Assembly: GCA_030634925.1 (NCBI GenBank)
Contig: DAOVZV010000087.1
Location: forward strand, 1-5,910
Source of the DNA: Sulfurovum sp.
Lineage (GTDB): Bacteria; Campylobacterota; Campylobacteria; Campylobacterales; Sulfurovaceae
Length of the DNA stretch: 5,910 nucleotides
Reading direction: 5' to 3'
Part shown: positions 1-5,910 of the stretch, piece after piece
Numbering within the stretch: position 1 is the first letter of the stretch
Layout of the letters: each line of letters starts with the position of its first letter
Made by a program: the position numbers and the translations under genes
Notes under the pieces: model-generated
Databases searched by the model: none
Told to the model about the DNA's origin: nothing
Seen by the model: only the letters and a program-made list of their open reading frames with translations

Positions 1-918
1 AATTATATAATATCAAAAGAATTTACACCTATCATCGACGAAATTGAGGTACATCTTGTAGCCAAGAGAGAAGCTATCGCTCTATCTCTAGCTACATTTT
101 TTGCAGGAGGACATCTACTATTAGAAGACATTCCAGGGGTTGGTAAGACCACTCTAGCAAAACATCTCTCACAAGTATTGGGACTTGACTTTGGACGCAT
201 ACAGTTTACATCTGATATGTTGCCATCTGATATATTGGGAGTCAATTATTACAATGCAAAAGAGGGTAATTTTGTATTTAAGAAAGGCCCTATATTTTCT
301 TCTTTTTTGTTGGCAGATGAGATAAATCGCTCTATGCCAAAGACACAATCAGCACTACTTCAAGCTATGGAAGAGGGAGTAATCACTATAGACGCTGTAG
401 CTTATACGCTAGATAAGCCATTTTTTGTCATAGGTACTCAAAATCCACACGAAGAGGTAGGTACATTTCCTCTGCCTAGTTCTCAGCTTGACCGTTTTAT
501 GTCATCTTTTGGTATCGGTTATCCCAATAGAGAGTCTGAACGAGAAATACTCAAAGGTCTAGTCGATAAATCAAAGGCATCATCACCTATGCTAACTCTA
601 GCACAGATAGAGGAGTACAAAGATAGAGTAGTTGCTATCAAACTAAGTGATAATATATTGGATTTTCTCCAAGATGTGATATCTTATACTAGAGATAGTG
701 GAGTGTTTGAGTATGGATTATCTACTCGTGGAGCTTTGTCTTTGACTGCTATGGTCAAGTCATGGGCATTTTTGCAAGGTAGGGATTATGCTACTGCTGA
801 TGATTTGCAGATGGTTACTCCTATCGTATGCTCTCACCGTCTCAAATTTGTAGATGGTGTCACCTCATCCAAGCGAATATATAATGAAATTGTTACTCAC
901 ATTCGTTCAGACATATAG
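1..918 (+). CDS. MoxR-family AAA+ ATPase, 5' end cut by the window
   Basis: A cytoplasmic AAA+ ATPase of the MoxR (AAA_3) family, which is thought to act as a chaperone or remodelling factor for proteins encoded beside it. The frame is open from base 1 and has no ATG, GTG or TTG before the Walker A motif, so the true start lies upstream; 305 codons are visible against a usual 310-330. The motifs appear in order: a GGHLLLEDIPGVGKT Walker A (P-loop ending near base 150), Walker B LADEINR (310-330), sensor 1 as GTQNP (433-447), an arginine-finger segment LPSSQLDRF (ending 498) and sensor 2 LSTRGAL (718-738). The segment RIQFTSDMLPSDILGV is characteristic of MoxR proteins. The TTG at 178 would give a shorter protein lacking the P-loop and should not be used as the start. 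The gene overlaps the DUF58 gene by 35 nt and heads the operon visible here. The family call is secure; the substrate is inferred from context only. Confidence 0.95.
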   Translation, partial: NYIISKEFTPIIDEIEVHLVAKREAIALSLATFFAGGHLLLEDIPGVGKTTLAKHLSQVLGLDFGRIQFTSDMLPSDILGVNYYNAKEGNFVFKKGPIFSSFLLADEINRSMPKTQSALLQAMEEGVITIDAVAYTLDKPFFVIGTQNPHEEVGTFPLPSSQLDRFMSSFGIGYPNRESEREILKGLVDKSKASSPMLTLAQIEEYKDRVVAIKLSDNILDFLQDVISYTRDSGVFEYGLSTRGALSLTAMVKSWAFLQGRDYATADDLQMVTPIVCSHRLKFVDGVTSSKRIYNEIVTHIRSDI

Positions 919-1753
919 ACAGATATACCAACACGCTACACTATTTAGTGCTGTAGTGGTTGGTCTGCTGTTTGGTCTCTTTCTCGAAGCGTATATGCAT
1001 GATTTTAATCTTGTCTATATTACTCTATTTTTCGTATTTTCTCTGGCATTTTCGGCTGGTCCTATTGGTATTGTCAATATCGGATATATAAAGACCCAAT
1101 ATCTCAAATCTGGACGACTCTTTGCCAATACAGATGGTCATCTATCTTTGGAGCTATATAATCCTAGGGCTAGTTCACTATGGGCGTTGTCTCTACATCA
1201 CAAAGAGGAGTCTGTAGATATACCTCATATCAAAAGCGACTCATCAAATATAGTCCAATTGCCTATCACACCTACCAAAAGAGGTGAGTTCATACATGAT
1301 GAGTGTTATCTACAAAGTCTCTATCCCATATCGACTGCTAGACTCACCATACCTATTGGAGTATCATATACAGCAATAATATATCCACAACCCAAAGGCA
1401 AATCACTAGAGTCGTTTATACATCAAGAAGAGACACACTATGGAGAAGAGAGAGAGTTTGATGGATTACAAGAGTATGATGGCTCTCAAAAGCTATCTCA
1501 TATTCATTGGGCATCTGTAGCCAAAGGTGATATGTCGGTCAAGGTATTCACCAAAGAGAGAGAAATACCCAAACTATTTTTCTACTTTGACAAGATAGCA
1601 GGAGATACAGAAGAGAAACTATCTCAACTATCTCTATGGGTACTAGAGTGTGAAAAGCGAAACTTACCATTTAGTATCAAAATATCTGACAAAATATTCA
1701 ACTCACCAAAGGAGGAGATAGATGTTATCCTTAGCTTCTTGGCAAAATATTAG
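884..1753 (+). CDS. DUF58-domain membrane protein, partner of MoxR and TgpA-like protein
   Basis: A 289-residue protein of the DUF58 class that pairs with MoxR ATPases. A hydrophobic hairpin of two membrane segments (about residues 18-36 and 41-62, with GLLFGLFL in the first) is followed by a soluble beta-rich region. A TKRGEF...SLYPIS stretch near residues 131-150 and IIYPQP near 165 match the region before DUF58 in such proteins. The signature lies at about residues 194-222: DGLQEYDGS...IHWASVAKGD...VKVF, resembling the family pattern R-x-Y-x-x-GD-x-x-R-x-IxW-x-x-x-AR. Several charged residues of that pattern are replaced here (Q, S, S and K). An in-frame TAG at 851 precedes an ATG at 854. 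I prefer the ATG at 884 because it shortens the overlap with the ATPase gene from 65 to 35 nt. Neither start has a good Shine-Dalgarno, so coupled translation is likely. The molecular role of DUF58 proteins is not established. Confidence 0.87.
   Translation: MKLLLTFVQTYRQIYQHATLFSAVVVGLLFGLFLEAYMHDFNLVYITLFFVFSLAFSAGPIGIVNIGYIKTQYLKSGRLFANTDGHLSLELYNPRASSLWALSLHHKEESVDIPHIKSDSSNIVQLPITPTKRGEFIHDECYLQSLYPISTARLTIPIGVSYTAIIYPQPKGKSLESFIHQEETHYGEEREFDGLQEYDGSQKLSHIHWASVAKGDMSVKVFTKEREIPKLFFYFDKIAGDTEEKLSQLSLWVLECEKRNLPFSIKISDKIFNSPKEEIDVILSFLAKY
1711..1715 (+). promoter_or_regulatory. Strong Shine-Dalgarno for the TgpA-like gene, inside the DUF58 gene
   Basis: GGAGG, preceded by AAA, ends 6 nt before the ATG at 1722. 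It fixes that start even though it lies inside the upstream reading frame and creates a 32-nt gene overlap. It is the best ribosome binding site in the window. Confidence 0.85.
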
Positions 1754-3674
1754 ATTTACACCTTTGGGTTTTTTGGATATAAGTTATGTCATAGTACTTA
1801 TTCCACTTATGCTGATACTCAAAGTTCCTATGCTTATTTTCTCTTTTGTGGTGATAGGAATGATAATAGCCCACAAGGGTAAACCTGCTCATAACCTACT
1901 CATATTCTTTGTCTTTATTATAGGGATATTTGCACTCTTTTTGTCTCTTTATGGAGCATTTTCATTTAAGGGACTATCGAGACTAAAGCTATTTTTGGAG
2001 TTACTTGTATATATCCTCATCATTGTCGTATCTATGCAGAGACTTACAAGAGAGATAAACTTCTATCTGCTTATATCTCCTATGCTATTTTTGGCATTAT
2101 CTCTGTTTTTTTTCCATGGTATGGTGATGCTTGTATATGTGATATTTGAGATATATATTCTGCTTTGGATAGTATTATCTCATCGTATGGCTACAGATTT
2201 GGTAGATAGTTTCCGTGCTACTATGGTTATGTTTTTATACTCTTTACCATGGGTGATAATGCTATTTATATTTTTCCCTCGTATATCTTTTGAACACCCT
2301 AGCTATGGGTTTAGAGGAGAAGTGGTACGACATACAGGGCATGATGGGACGATGTTTTTGGACAATACATCACTTCTAGTACCATCAGATAGGATAGTAA
2401 TGGAGATAGGATTTGACAAAGAAGTCCCATCTATAGGTACTCTATATTTTAGAGGTAGTACGCTATATATAGACAAAAAAGACCATTGGGAAGCATTCCC
2501 ATCATATATCAAGAGAGAAGATAGAGTATTTGGTCTGCTAAGAGGAGAGAGAACTAACTACAAAGTCACACTATATCCCACAAATAAAAAATGGATATAT
2601 CTACTTGATATGCCATCACTCATAGTCAAAGATAGTAGATTGGACGCTGACCTCATTAGCACAGTAGATAAGTCTATAGATGAGCCTATTCATTATGAAG
2701 CATCATCTTCATTAAGTCCTATATTTCCTGATAAGATAGACAAAAATATGAGAAGATTATCGACAGCATACAATAAAAAATCTAATCCAAAAGCATACAA
2801 AGAGGCATTTAGAATAAAGAGTTTGGATATAGATGATGAGCAGAAAGCCAAAGAGATTATCAAGCTATTCCAAGCACAATCTTTGACATATAGTCTAAAG
2901 ATAGGCAAACTAGATATGAACAACACCACAGATAGCTTTTTGTTTGACCAGAAATATGGATATTGTGTACACTTCGCATCATCATTTGTCACTATCGCAA
3001 GAATGGTAGGTATCCCCTCACGCATAGTCACAGGATACAAATCAGATAAATCAAATAGCCTAAACAACTATCTACCAATCAGAGAGAGAGATGCTCACGC
3101 GTGGTCGGAGCTATATATAGATGGAGCGTGGAGACGATATGAGGCTACAAGTACAGCGTCAAATATAGAAGCCCAAACACCACAAGAGAAAAACACAGAA
3201 AACGAACAAGAAGAAAAAAGCAAACTAACAGAGAGTATCAATCTATACCTAATGTATGTCAAATACAAAGTAGAGACTTGGATATTATATTATAGCAATA
3301 TCAGACAACTGCAACTAATCAAATATGCAAAAGCCAATCCTGAATTTATATTGTATCTAGTATTATCACTATTATCTGTACTTATATCTTCTCTAATTGT
3401 CATATCATATTTCCGTCGTCCTAGATGCTCTCATCCTGCTATATGTGCTATCAGACCACTTATCACTTCTCTCAAAAAGAGTAATTATATTAGGCAAAAA
3501 GATGAGACACTACATCAGTATCTATATAGATATGCCAAAGAGTATCCTGATAATATAGCCATCATAGAAGTAGATAGATATTATCAACAGATTTTCTATG
3601 GTGAAGATAGTAGCAAAGAGTCTATGAAACTACTCCAACAATCAGTAAGCGAGAGTGTCAAAAAACTCTCCTAA
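1722..3674 (+). CDS. TgpA-like polytopic membrane protein with periplasmic transglutaminase-like domain
   Basis: A 650-residue inner-membrane protein of the TgpA/DUF3488 type. About six or seven hydrophobic segments fill residues 17-186. A periplasmic portion (about 187-540) follows, with the TgpA-like stretch LLVPSDRIVMEI...LYFRGSTLYI (218-250). The transglutaminase-like core (about 380-480) has FDQKYGYCVHFA (Cys414), ARMVGIPSRIVTGY (426-439) and RDAHAWSELYIDG (His459). The expected third triad residue, Asp in the usual W-x-x-x-D-P-T, is Glu474 in GAWRRYEATST. A polar linker rich in Glu/Lys/Asn (485-502), one membrane segment (541-563) and a cytoplasmic tail with a DUF4129-like pattern (KDETLHQYLYRYAKEYP, 593-609, then DRYYQQIFYG) complete the protein. 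Domain order and length match full-length TgpA-type proteins. In P. aeruginosa the homologue is important for viability, but its substrate is unknown; protease or amide-transfer activity is inferred from the fold. It is the third gene of the MoxR-DUF58 operon. Confidence 0.93.
   Translation: MLSLASWQNIRFTPLGFLDISYVIVLIPLMLILKVPMLIFSFVVIGMIIAHKGKPAHNLLIFFVFIIGIFALFLSLYGAFSFKGLSRLKLFLELLVYILIIVVSMQRLTREINFYLLISPMLFLALSLFFFHGMVMLVYVIFEIYILLWIVLSHRMATDLVDSFRATMVMFLYSLPWVIMLFIFFPRISFEHPSYGFRGEVVRHTGHDGTMFLDNTSLLVPSDRIVMEIGFDKEVPSIGTLYFRGSTLYIDKKDHWEAFPSYIKREDRVFGLLRGERTNYKVTLYPTNKKWIYLLDMPSLIVKDSRLDADLISTVDKSIDEPIHYEASSSLSPIFPDKIDKNMRRLSTAYNKKSNPKAYKEAFRIKSLDIDDEQKAKEIIKLFQAQSLTYSLKIGKLDMNNTTDSFLFDQKYGYCVHFASSFVTIARMVGIPSRIVTGYKSDKSNSLNNYLPIRERDAHAWSELYIDGAWRRYEATSTASNIEAQTPQEKNTENEQEEKSKLTESINLYLMYVKYKVETWILYYSNIRQLQLIKYAKANPEFILYLVLSLLSVLISSLIVISYFRRPRCSHPAICAIRPLITSLKKSNYIRQKDETLHQYLYRYAKEYPDNIAIIEVDRYYQQIFYGEDSSKESMKLLQQSVSESVKKLS
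3651..3670. repeat. Short inverted repeat at the convergent gene ends
   Basis: GAGAGT (3651-3656) and ACTCTC (3665-3670) form a perfect 6-bp stem with an 8-nt loop, inside the last codons of the TgpA-like gene and just beyond the stop of the minus-strand transporter. A T-tract follows the stem on neither strand, so it is not a standard rho-independent terminator. It may still help end or stabilise the convergent transcripts, or may be chance. Confidence 0.3.
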
Positions 3675-4408
3675 AAAAACATCTTTTGTATAAGTAATCC
3701 TAGTGTAAATATATATAATATGAGCAATAGGTTCTTGTGGTTTTTGGATGTTATATGGTCTTTGAGCCATATACCAATAGTGACTCCAATCAGTGAAGCC
3801 CCACCTACTATCAATCCATTGTGAAAATCTATATGACCAATAGTTAGCCTACTTATCAATCCTGCCACAGATGAGAATACTACAAAAAATAGTCCTGCAC
3901 TGATAGCCTTGGATAGTGGATAGTGTAACAGTCCTACTAATAGTGGTGTCAATATGATAGAACCACCTATACCCAAAGATATAGCAAATATACCTATAAG
4001 TAAGCCTATACCAAAGAGTATCCATTTGTTTATGCTTTTGGTATTGTTATCTTCGTGTAGGCTAGAGAAAAATAGTCTAAATAGTGCATATATAAGTAAT
4101 CCTAGAAATAGCGTATGTAGTATAGTATCAGGTACGAACTGTGTGATATATCCACCGATATACCCTCCCACAAATCCACCAAAACCCACAAATATACCCT
4201 CTCCTAATATAAGTGAGCCTTTTTTGTGGTTGAGGTACGAGCCGTATATCGAGCTAAATACCATCTGTATAATAGATATACCTATAGCATCCTTGGTATC
4301 AAATCCTAGTACCAACAAGATAGGTACTAAAATCATACCTCCACCTATACCAAAAAACCCTGACATAGTCCCAATAAAGATACCCACAAGGATAAGTTCT
4401 ACTACCAT
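3671..4408 (-). CDS. TauE/SafE (TSUP) family membrane permease, putative anion/sulfur-compound exporter
   Basis: A 245-residue, strongly hydrophobic protein with the two-fold internal repeat typical of the TSUP/TauE-SafE family. The first half carries GFFGIGGGMILVPILLVLG (residues 17-35) and the second SLGIGGSIILTPLLVGL (144-160). In both halves an FSS motif follows (51-53 and 178-180), then further membrane segments that end in LGLLI (102-106 and 236-240). A polar loop (about 115-128) joins the halves. About eight membrane spans are expected, and the length is normal for the family. Members export or import small anions such as sulfite, sulfoacetate or other organosulfur compounds; the substrate cannot be read from this sequence. 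The start is supported by AGGAGT placed 7 nt upstream and by an extended -10 further up. It is transcribed towards the TgpA-like gene with overlapping stop codons, so it is a separate transcription unit with no evident functional link. Confidence 0.93.
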   Translation of the reverse strand: MVVELILVGIFIGTMSGFFGIGGGMILVPILLVLGFDTKDAIGISIIQMVFSSIYGSYLNHKKGSLILGEGIFVGFGGFVGGYIGGYITQFVPDTILHTLFLGLLIYALFRLFFSSLHEDNNTKSINKWILFGIGLLIGIFAISLGIGGSIILTPLLVGLLHYPLSKAISAGLFFVVFSSVAGLISRLTIGHIDFHNGLIVGGASLIGVTIGIWLKDHITSKNHKNLLLILYIFTLGLLIQKMFF

Positions 4409-4415
4409 TTAACAT

Positions 4416-4421
4416 ACTCCT
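4416..4421 (-). promoter_or_regulatory. Shine-Dalgarno of the TSUP permease gene
   Basis: Read on the minus strand, AGGAGT lies 7 nt upstream of the ATG at 4408-4406. Good match and spacing; it supports this start. Confidence 0.8.
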
Positions 4422-4435
4422 AAAATAAAGAGAAG

Positions 4436-4444
4436 ATTATAACA
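4436..4444 (-). promoter_or_regulatory. Extended -10 promoter element for the TSUP permease
   Basis: The minus strand reads TGTTATAAT, a consensus TATAAT with the TGn extension. The predicted transcript start near 4429 would leave a leader of about 20 nt containing the Shine-Dalgarno. No TTGACA-like -35 is visible at 17 bp spacing (the site reads GCTTAG), as expected for extended -10 promoters and for bacteria that rely little on a -35 box. Confidence 0.65.
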
Positions 4445-4454
4445 TTTTTTTGGA

Positions 4455-4472
4455 TATACTAAGCGTTATAAA
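4455..4472 (+). promoter_or_regulatory. Candidate -10 boxes for the PqiA-like gene
   Basis: Two -10-like hexamers lie on the plus strand: TATACT (4455-4460) and TATAAA (4467-4472). A T-run (4445-4450) lies upstream of both. Either would give a short leader (roughly 15-27 nt) before the ATG at 4494. Neither has a recognisable -35, and I cannot choose between them. The whole divergent gap is only 85 bp, so the two promoters sit nearly back to back. Confidence 0.4.
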
Positions 4473-4493
4473 ATAAATCAAAAGAGTACACAG

Positions 4494-5855
4494 ATGATAT
4501 TATTCAAGAAGTTATTTTCATATTTGCTAGTTATATTGAGTATGGTTTTGCTATACAGTTCTATATATTCGGTCAAACAGATTGTAGATGCTGGAGATGA
4601 GATAAAGCTACTCAAAGATGACTACGCCCAACTCCATAGCGTACAATACGGACTATTTAACTCCACTATCTGGGCAGATAAAATATCTATGATACTCAAT
4701 CAAAAGATAGATGAGTTCAACTTCACAGAGAGTAGCAGAGAAGAGATAAAAAAGTATGTAGAGACGATACTAGACACCCTAATAGTAGAAGCAGACAAAA
4801 CCATACGCAGACAAAACAACAAAAGTGGATTTTTCAATAGCCTAATGGGTTCTACCAAACAGATGGTCACAGACTCTCTAATAGACATAAAAAGACTCAG
4901 AGATAGAGTACCAGAATTTACAGATACTATTATGAACGAACTAGAGAGACCACAAAACCAAACAATACTCAAAGAAGTCCTACGCCAAAAGCTACAACAA
5001 CTCACCAAAAATAATCTAGCCCATACAGATATGAAAGAGTACAATGAGATATTGAGACGATACCAATCTAAGACATTTGAATCATGCACCAAAGTCCTAG
5101 GCAAAAGACTAAAAGCACAAAATGACAAAATGGACAAACTAGCTGTAAATATCTTAGCATTTACCCTATTTATAATATTCTTCATCATACTACAAGGGTC
5201 TATCCTCAAATCCATATCACTACTCATACTATCCATATCGAGCATAACCCTACTCATCCCTGGTATTCTATTACCGATGATTGATATAGAAGCCAAAATA
5301 GACAAACTATACTTCACCATACTAGACAAACCACTCACATTTACAGACCAAATACTATTTTTCAAAAGCAAAAGTATATATGACTTAGCTTATCTACTAG
5401 TACAATCAGAAGAGAACAAAATGATATTTATAGGTATATTATTAACCACATTTAGTATCATATTTCCTACACTAAAACTAATATTCACATACATATATTT
5501 CTACAGTAAAGACTTCATATCCAACAATATAATAGTCCAATTCTTCGCTCTTCGTTCTACAAAATGGTCAATGGCAGATGTCATGGTAGTATCTATATTT
5601 ATGGCATTCATAGGACTAGACGGAGTAATAGACTCCCAACTCAAAATACTAGAACTAAAAAGCCAACCAATCAATGTAATCACAACCAACGGCACAGAAC
5701 TACAAGTAGGATTTTTTCTATTTCTAGGATTTGTAATCACAAGCTTCGTACTATCAGTACTAGTAGAAAATAGCCGTAAAAAAAGAACTAAAGAGACTCC
5801 AATAGTAGAGTCCGTAGTGGAGAGTAAGACTAAGAGGAAGAAGAAAAAGAGATAA
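4494..5855 (+). CDS. Membrane protein: N-terminal periplasmic helical domain fused to a PqiA-like module
   Basis: A 453-residue inner-membrane protein. Residues 7-26 form an uncleaved-looking signal anchor (LFSYLLVILSMVLLY). Residues 27-215 are polar, charged and helix-prone, and presumably periplasmic. Five further hydrophobic segments follow (about 216-235, 240-262, 309-334, 361-379, 404-425). This second half resembles one PqiA (paraquat-inducible protein A) module: GILLPMIDI (257-265), a segment ending in FPTLKLI (324-330), then the hallmark KWSMADVMVV (357-366) and GLDGVIDSQL (374-383). PqiA proteins work with MCE proteins such as PqiB in envelope lipid transport or membrane homeostasis. 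E. coli PqiA has two such modules and Cys-rich metal-binding segments; this protein has one module and a single Cys (198). The tail (428-453) is very basic, with TKRKKKKR at the end. A weak AAGAG lies 7 nt before the ATG. I do not recognise the N-terminal domain. The PqiA call rests on motif memory. Confidence 0.8.
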   Translation: MILFKKLFSYLLVILSMVLLYSSIYSVKQIVDAGDEIKLLKDDYAQLHSVQYGLFNSTIWADKISMILNQKIDEFNFTESSREEIKKYVETILDTLIVEADKTIRRQNNKSGFFNSLMGSTKQMVTDSLIDIKRLRDRVPEFTDTIMNELERPQNQTILKEVLRQKLQQLTKNNLAHTDMKEYNEILRRYQSKTFESCTKVLGKRLKAQNDKMDKLAVNILAFTLFIIFFIILQGSILKSISLLILSISSITLLIPGILLPMIDIEAKIDKLYFTILDKPLTFTDQILFFKSKSIYDLAYLLVQSEENKMIFIGILLTTFSIIFPTLKLIFTYIYFYSKDFISNNIIVQFFALRSTKWSMADVMVVSIFMAFIGLDGVIDSQLKILELKSQPINVITTNGTELQVGFFLFLGFVITSFVLSVLVENSRKKRTKETPIVESVVESKTKRKKKKR

Positions 5856-5860
5856 TAAAA

Positions 5861-5865
5861 AAGGA
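5861..5865 (+). promoter_or_regulatory. Shine-Dalgarno of the truncated last gene
   Basis: AAGGA ends 6 nt before the ATG at 5872, within the 16-nt gap after the PqiA-like stop codon. It supports a real gene start that shares the upstream transcript. Confidence 0.65.
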
Positions 5866-5871
5866 AAAACC

Positions 5872-5910
5872 ATGAAAAAACTACTACTAACCCTACTAAT
5901 ATTAACACAA
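5872..5910 (+). CDS. Start of a secreted or lipoprotein-like protein, 3' end cut by the window
   Basis: Only 13 codons are visible: MKKLLLTLLILTQ, a basic start followed by a hydrophobic run, as in a Sec signal peptide. A Shine-Dalgarno is well placed, and the gene begins 16 nt after the PqiA-like gene with no terminator between them, so the two are probably co-transcribed. No cleavage site or lipobox is reached before the window ends, so the mature protein and its function are unknown. Leucine is nearly all CTA here, as in most of the preceding gene. Confidence 0.6.
   Translation, partial: MKKLLLTLLILTQ

Noticed and set aside
178..918. Short form of the MoxR ATPase starting at the TTG at 178
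   Set aside because: This start would remove the intact Walker A motif at about 124-150, which is in the same uninterrupted frame. The gene is instead cut by the left edge of the window.
3651..3690. Rho-independent terminator between the convergent genes
   Set aside because: The stem is only 6 bp, and neither strand has a T-tract directly after it; the nearby runs are A on the plus strand and lie on the wrong side for the minus strand.
3689..4105. A 15-base direct repeat, TATAAGTAATCCTAG, at 3689-3703 and 4091-4105
   Set aside because: Both copies encode the LGLLI segment ending each half of the TSUP permease, a family with an ancient internal duplication. Similar residues plus biased codons explain it; it is not a mobile or regulatory repeat.
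3954..4412. A 152-codon open frame on the plus strand
   Set aside because: It lies antisense to the TSUP permease. Its Pro/Ile/Ser-rich product mirrors Gly- and hydrophobic-rich codons on the other strand. There is no recognisable domain, and the permease frame has clear family motifs.
4700..5371. A 223-codon open frame on the minus strand
   Set aside because: It lies antisense inside the PqiA-like gene; its Ser/Leu-rich product has no motif. The plus-strand frame has a consistent topology and PqiA motifs.
5821..5870. Purine-rich A/G tract as a possible phase-variable slippage site
   Set aside because: The longest uninterrupted A-run is only six bases and lies after the stop codon; the rest is a mixed AAG/AGA pattern encoding the Lys/Arg tail. 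There is no homopolymer long enough to expect frequent slippage.

Overview
The window is AT-rich: nine 60-base lines that I counted by hand average about 36% G+C. It is almost fully coding and holds five substantial genes plus the first codons of a sixth. Leu CTA, Ile ATA and Arg AGA are frequent, and the genes encode a Gram-negative type of cell envelope. This fits an AT-rich proteobacterium or campylobacterotan, for example a Sulfurimonas/Sulfurovum/Arcobacter-like organism. That placement is a low-confidence inference; no rRNA, tRNA or other taxonomic marker is present.

Region 1 (1-3674, plus strand) is a tightly packed three-gene operon. It encodes a MoxR-family AAA+ ATPase (5' end outside the window), a DUF58 membrane-anchored protein, and a TgpA-like polytopic membrane protein with a periplasmic transglutaminase-like domain and a DUF4129-type cytoplasmic tail. 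Successive genes overlap by 35 and 32 nt, which suggests translational coupling. This gene order is a known conserved module in proteobacteria; in Pseudomonas aeruginosa the transglutaminase member is TgpA. The likely scheme is that the ATPase acts as a chaperone or remodeller on the DUF58/TgpA membrane pair, whose catalytic domain faces the periplasm. The real substrate is not known from sequence. Two features here are unusual: the triad Asp of the transglutaminase fold is Glu, and the DUF58 signature is eroded at several charged positions.

Region 2 (3671-4408, minus strand) is a TauE/SafE (TSUP) anion-exporter-like membrane protein that converges on the operon. The stop codons of the two convergent genes overlap, and a short inverted repeat lies just inside the end of the TgpA-like gene.

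Region 3 (4409-4493) is an 85-bp divergent promoter region. It has a clear extended -10 (TGTTATAAT) for the minus-strand transporter and two -10-like boxes on the plus strand.

Region 4 (4494-5910, plus strand) holds a 453-residue membrane protein whose C-terminal half looks like a single PqiA module. This is fused to an N-terminal membrane anchor and a roughly 190-residue helical, presumably periplasmic domain. The start of another gene encoding an apparent signal peptide follows 16 nt later, probably in the same operon. This unusual PqiA-like protein and its cut-off partner are the least explained part of the window. I see no mobile element, CRISPR array, RNA gene or attachment site, and no intergenic stretch over 300 bases.
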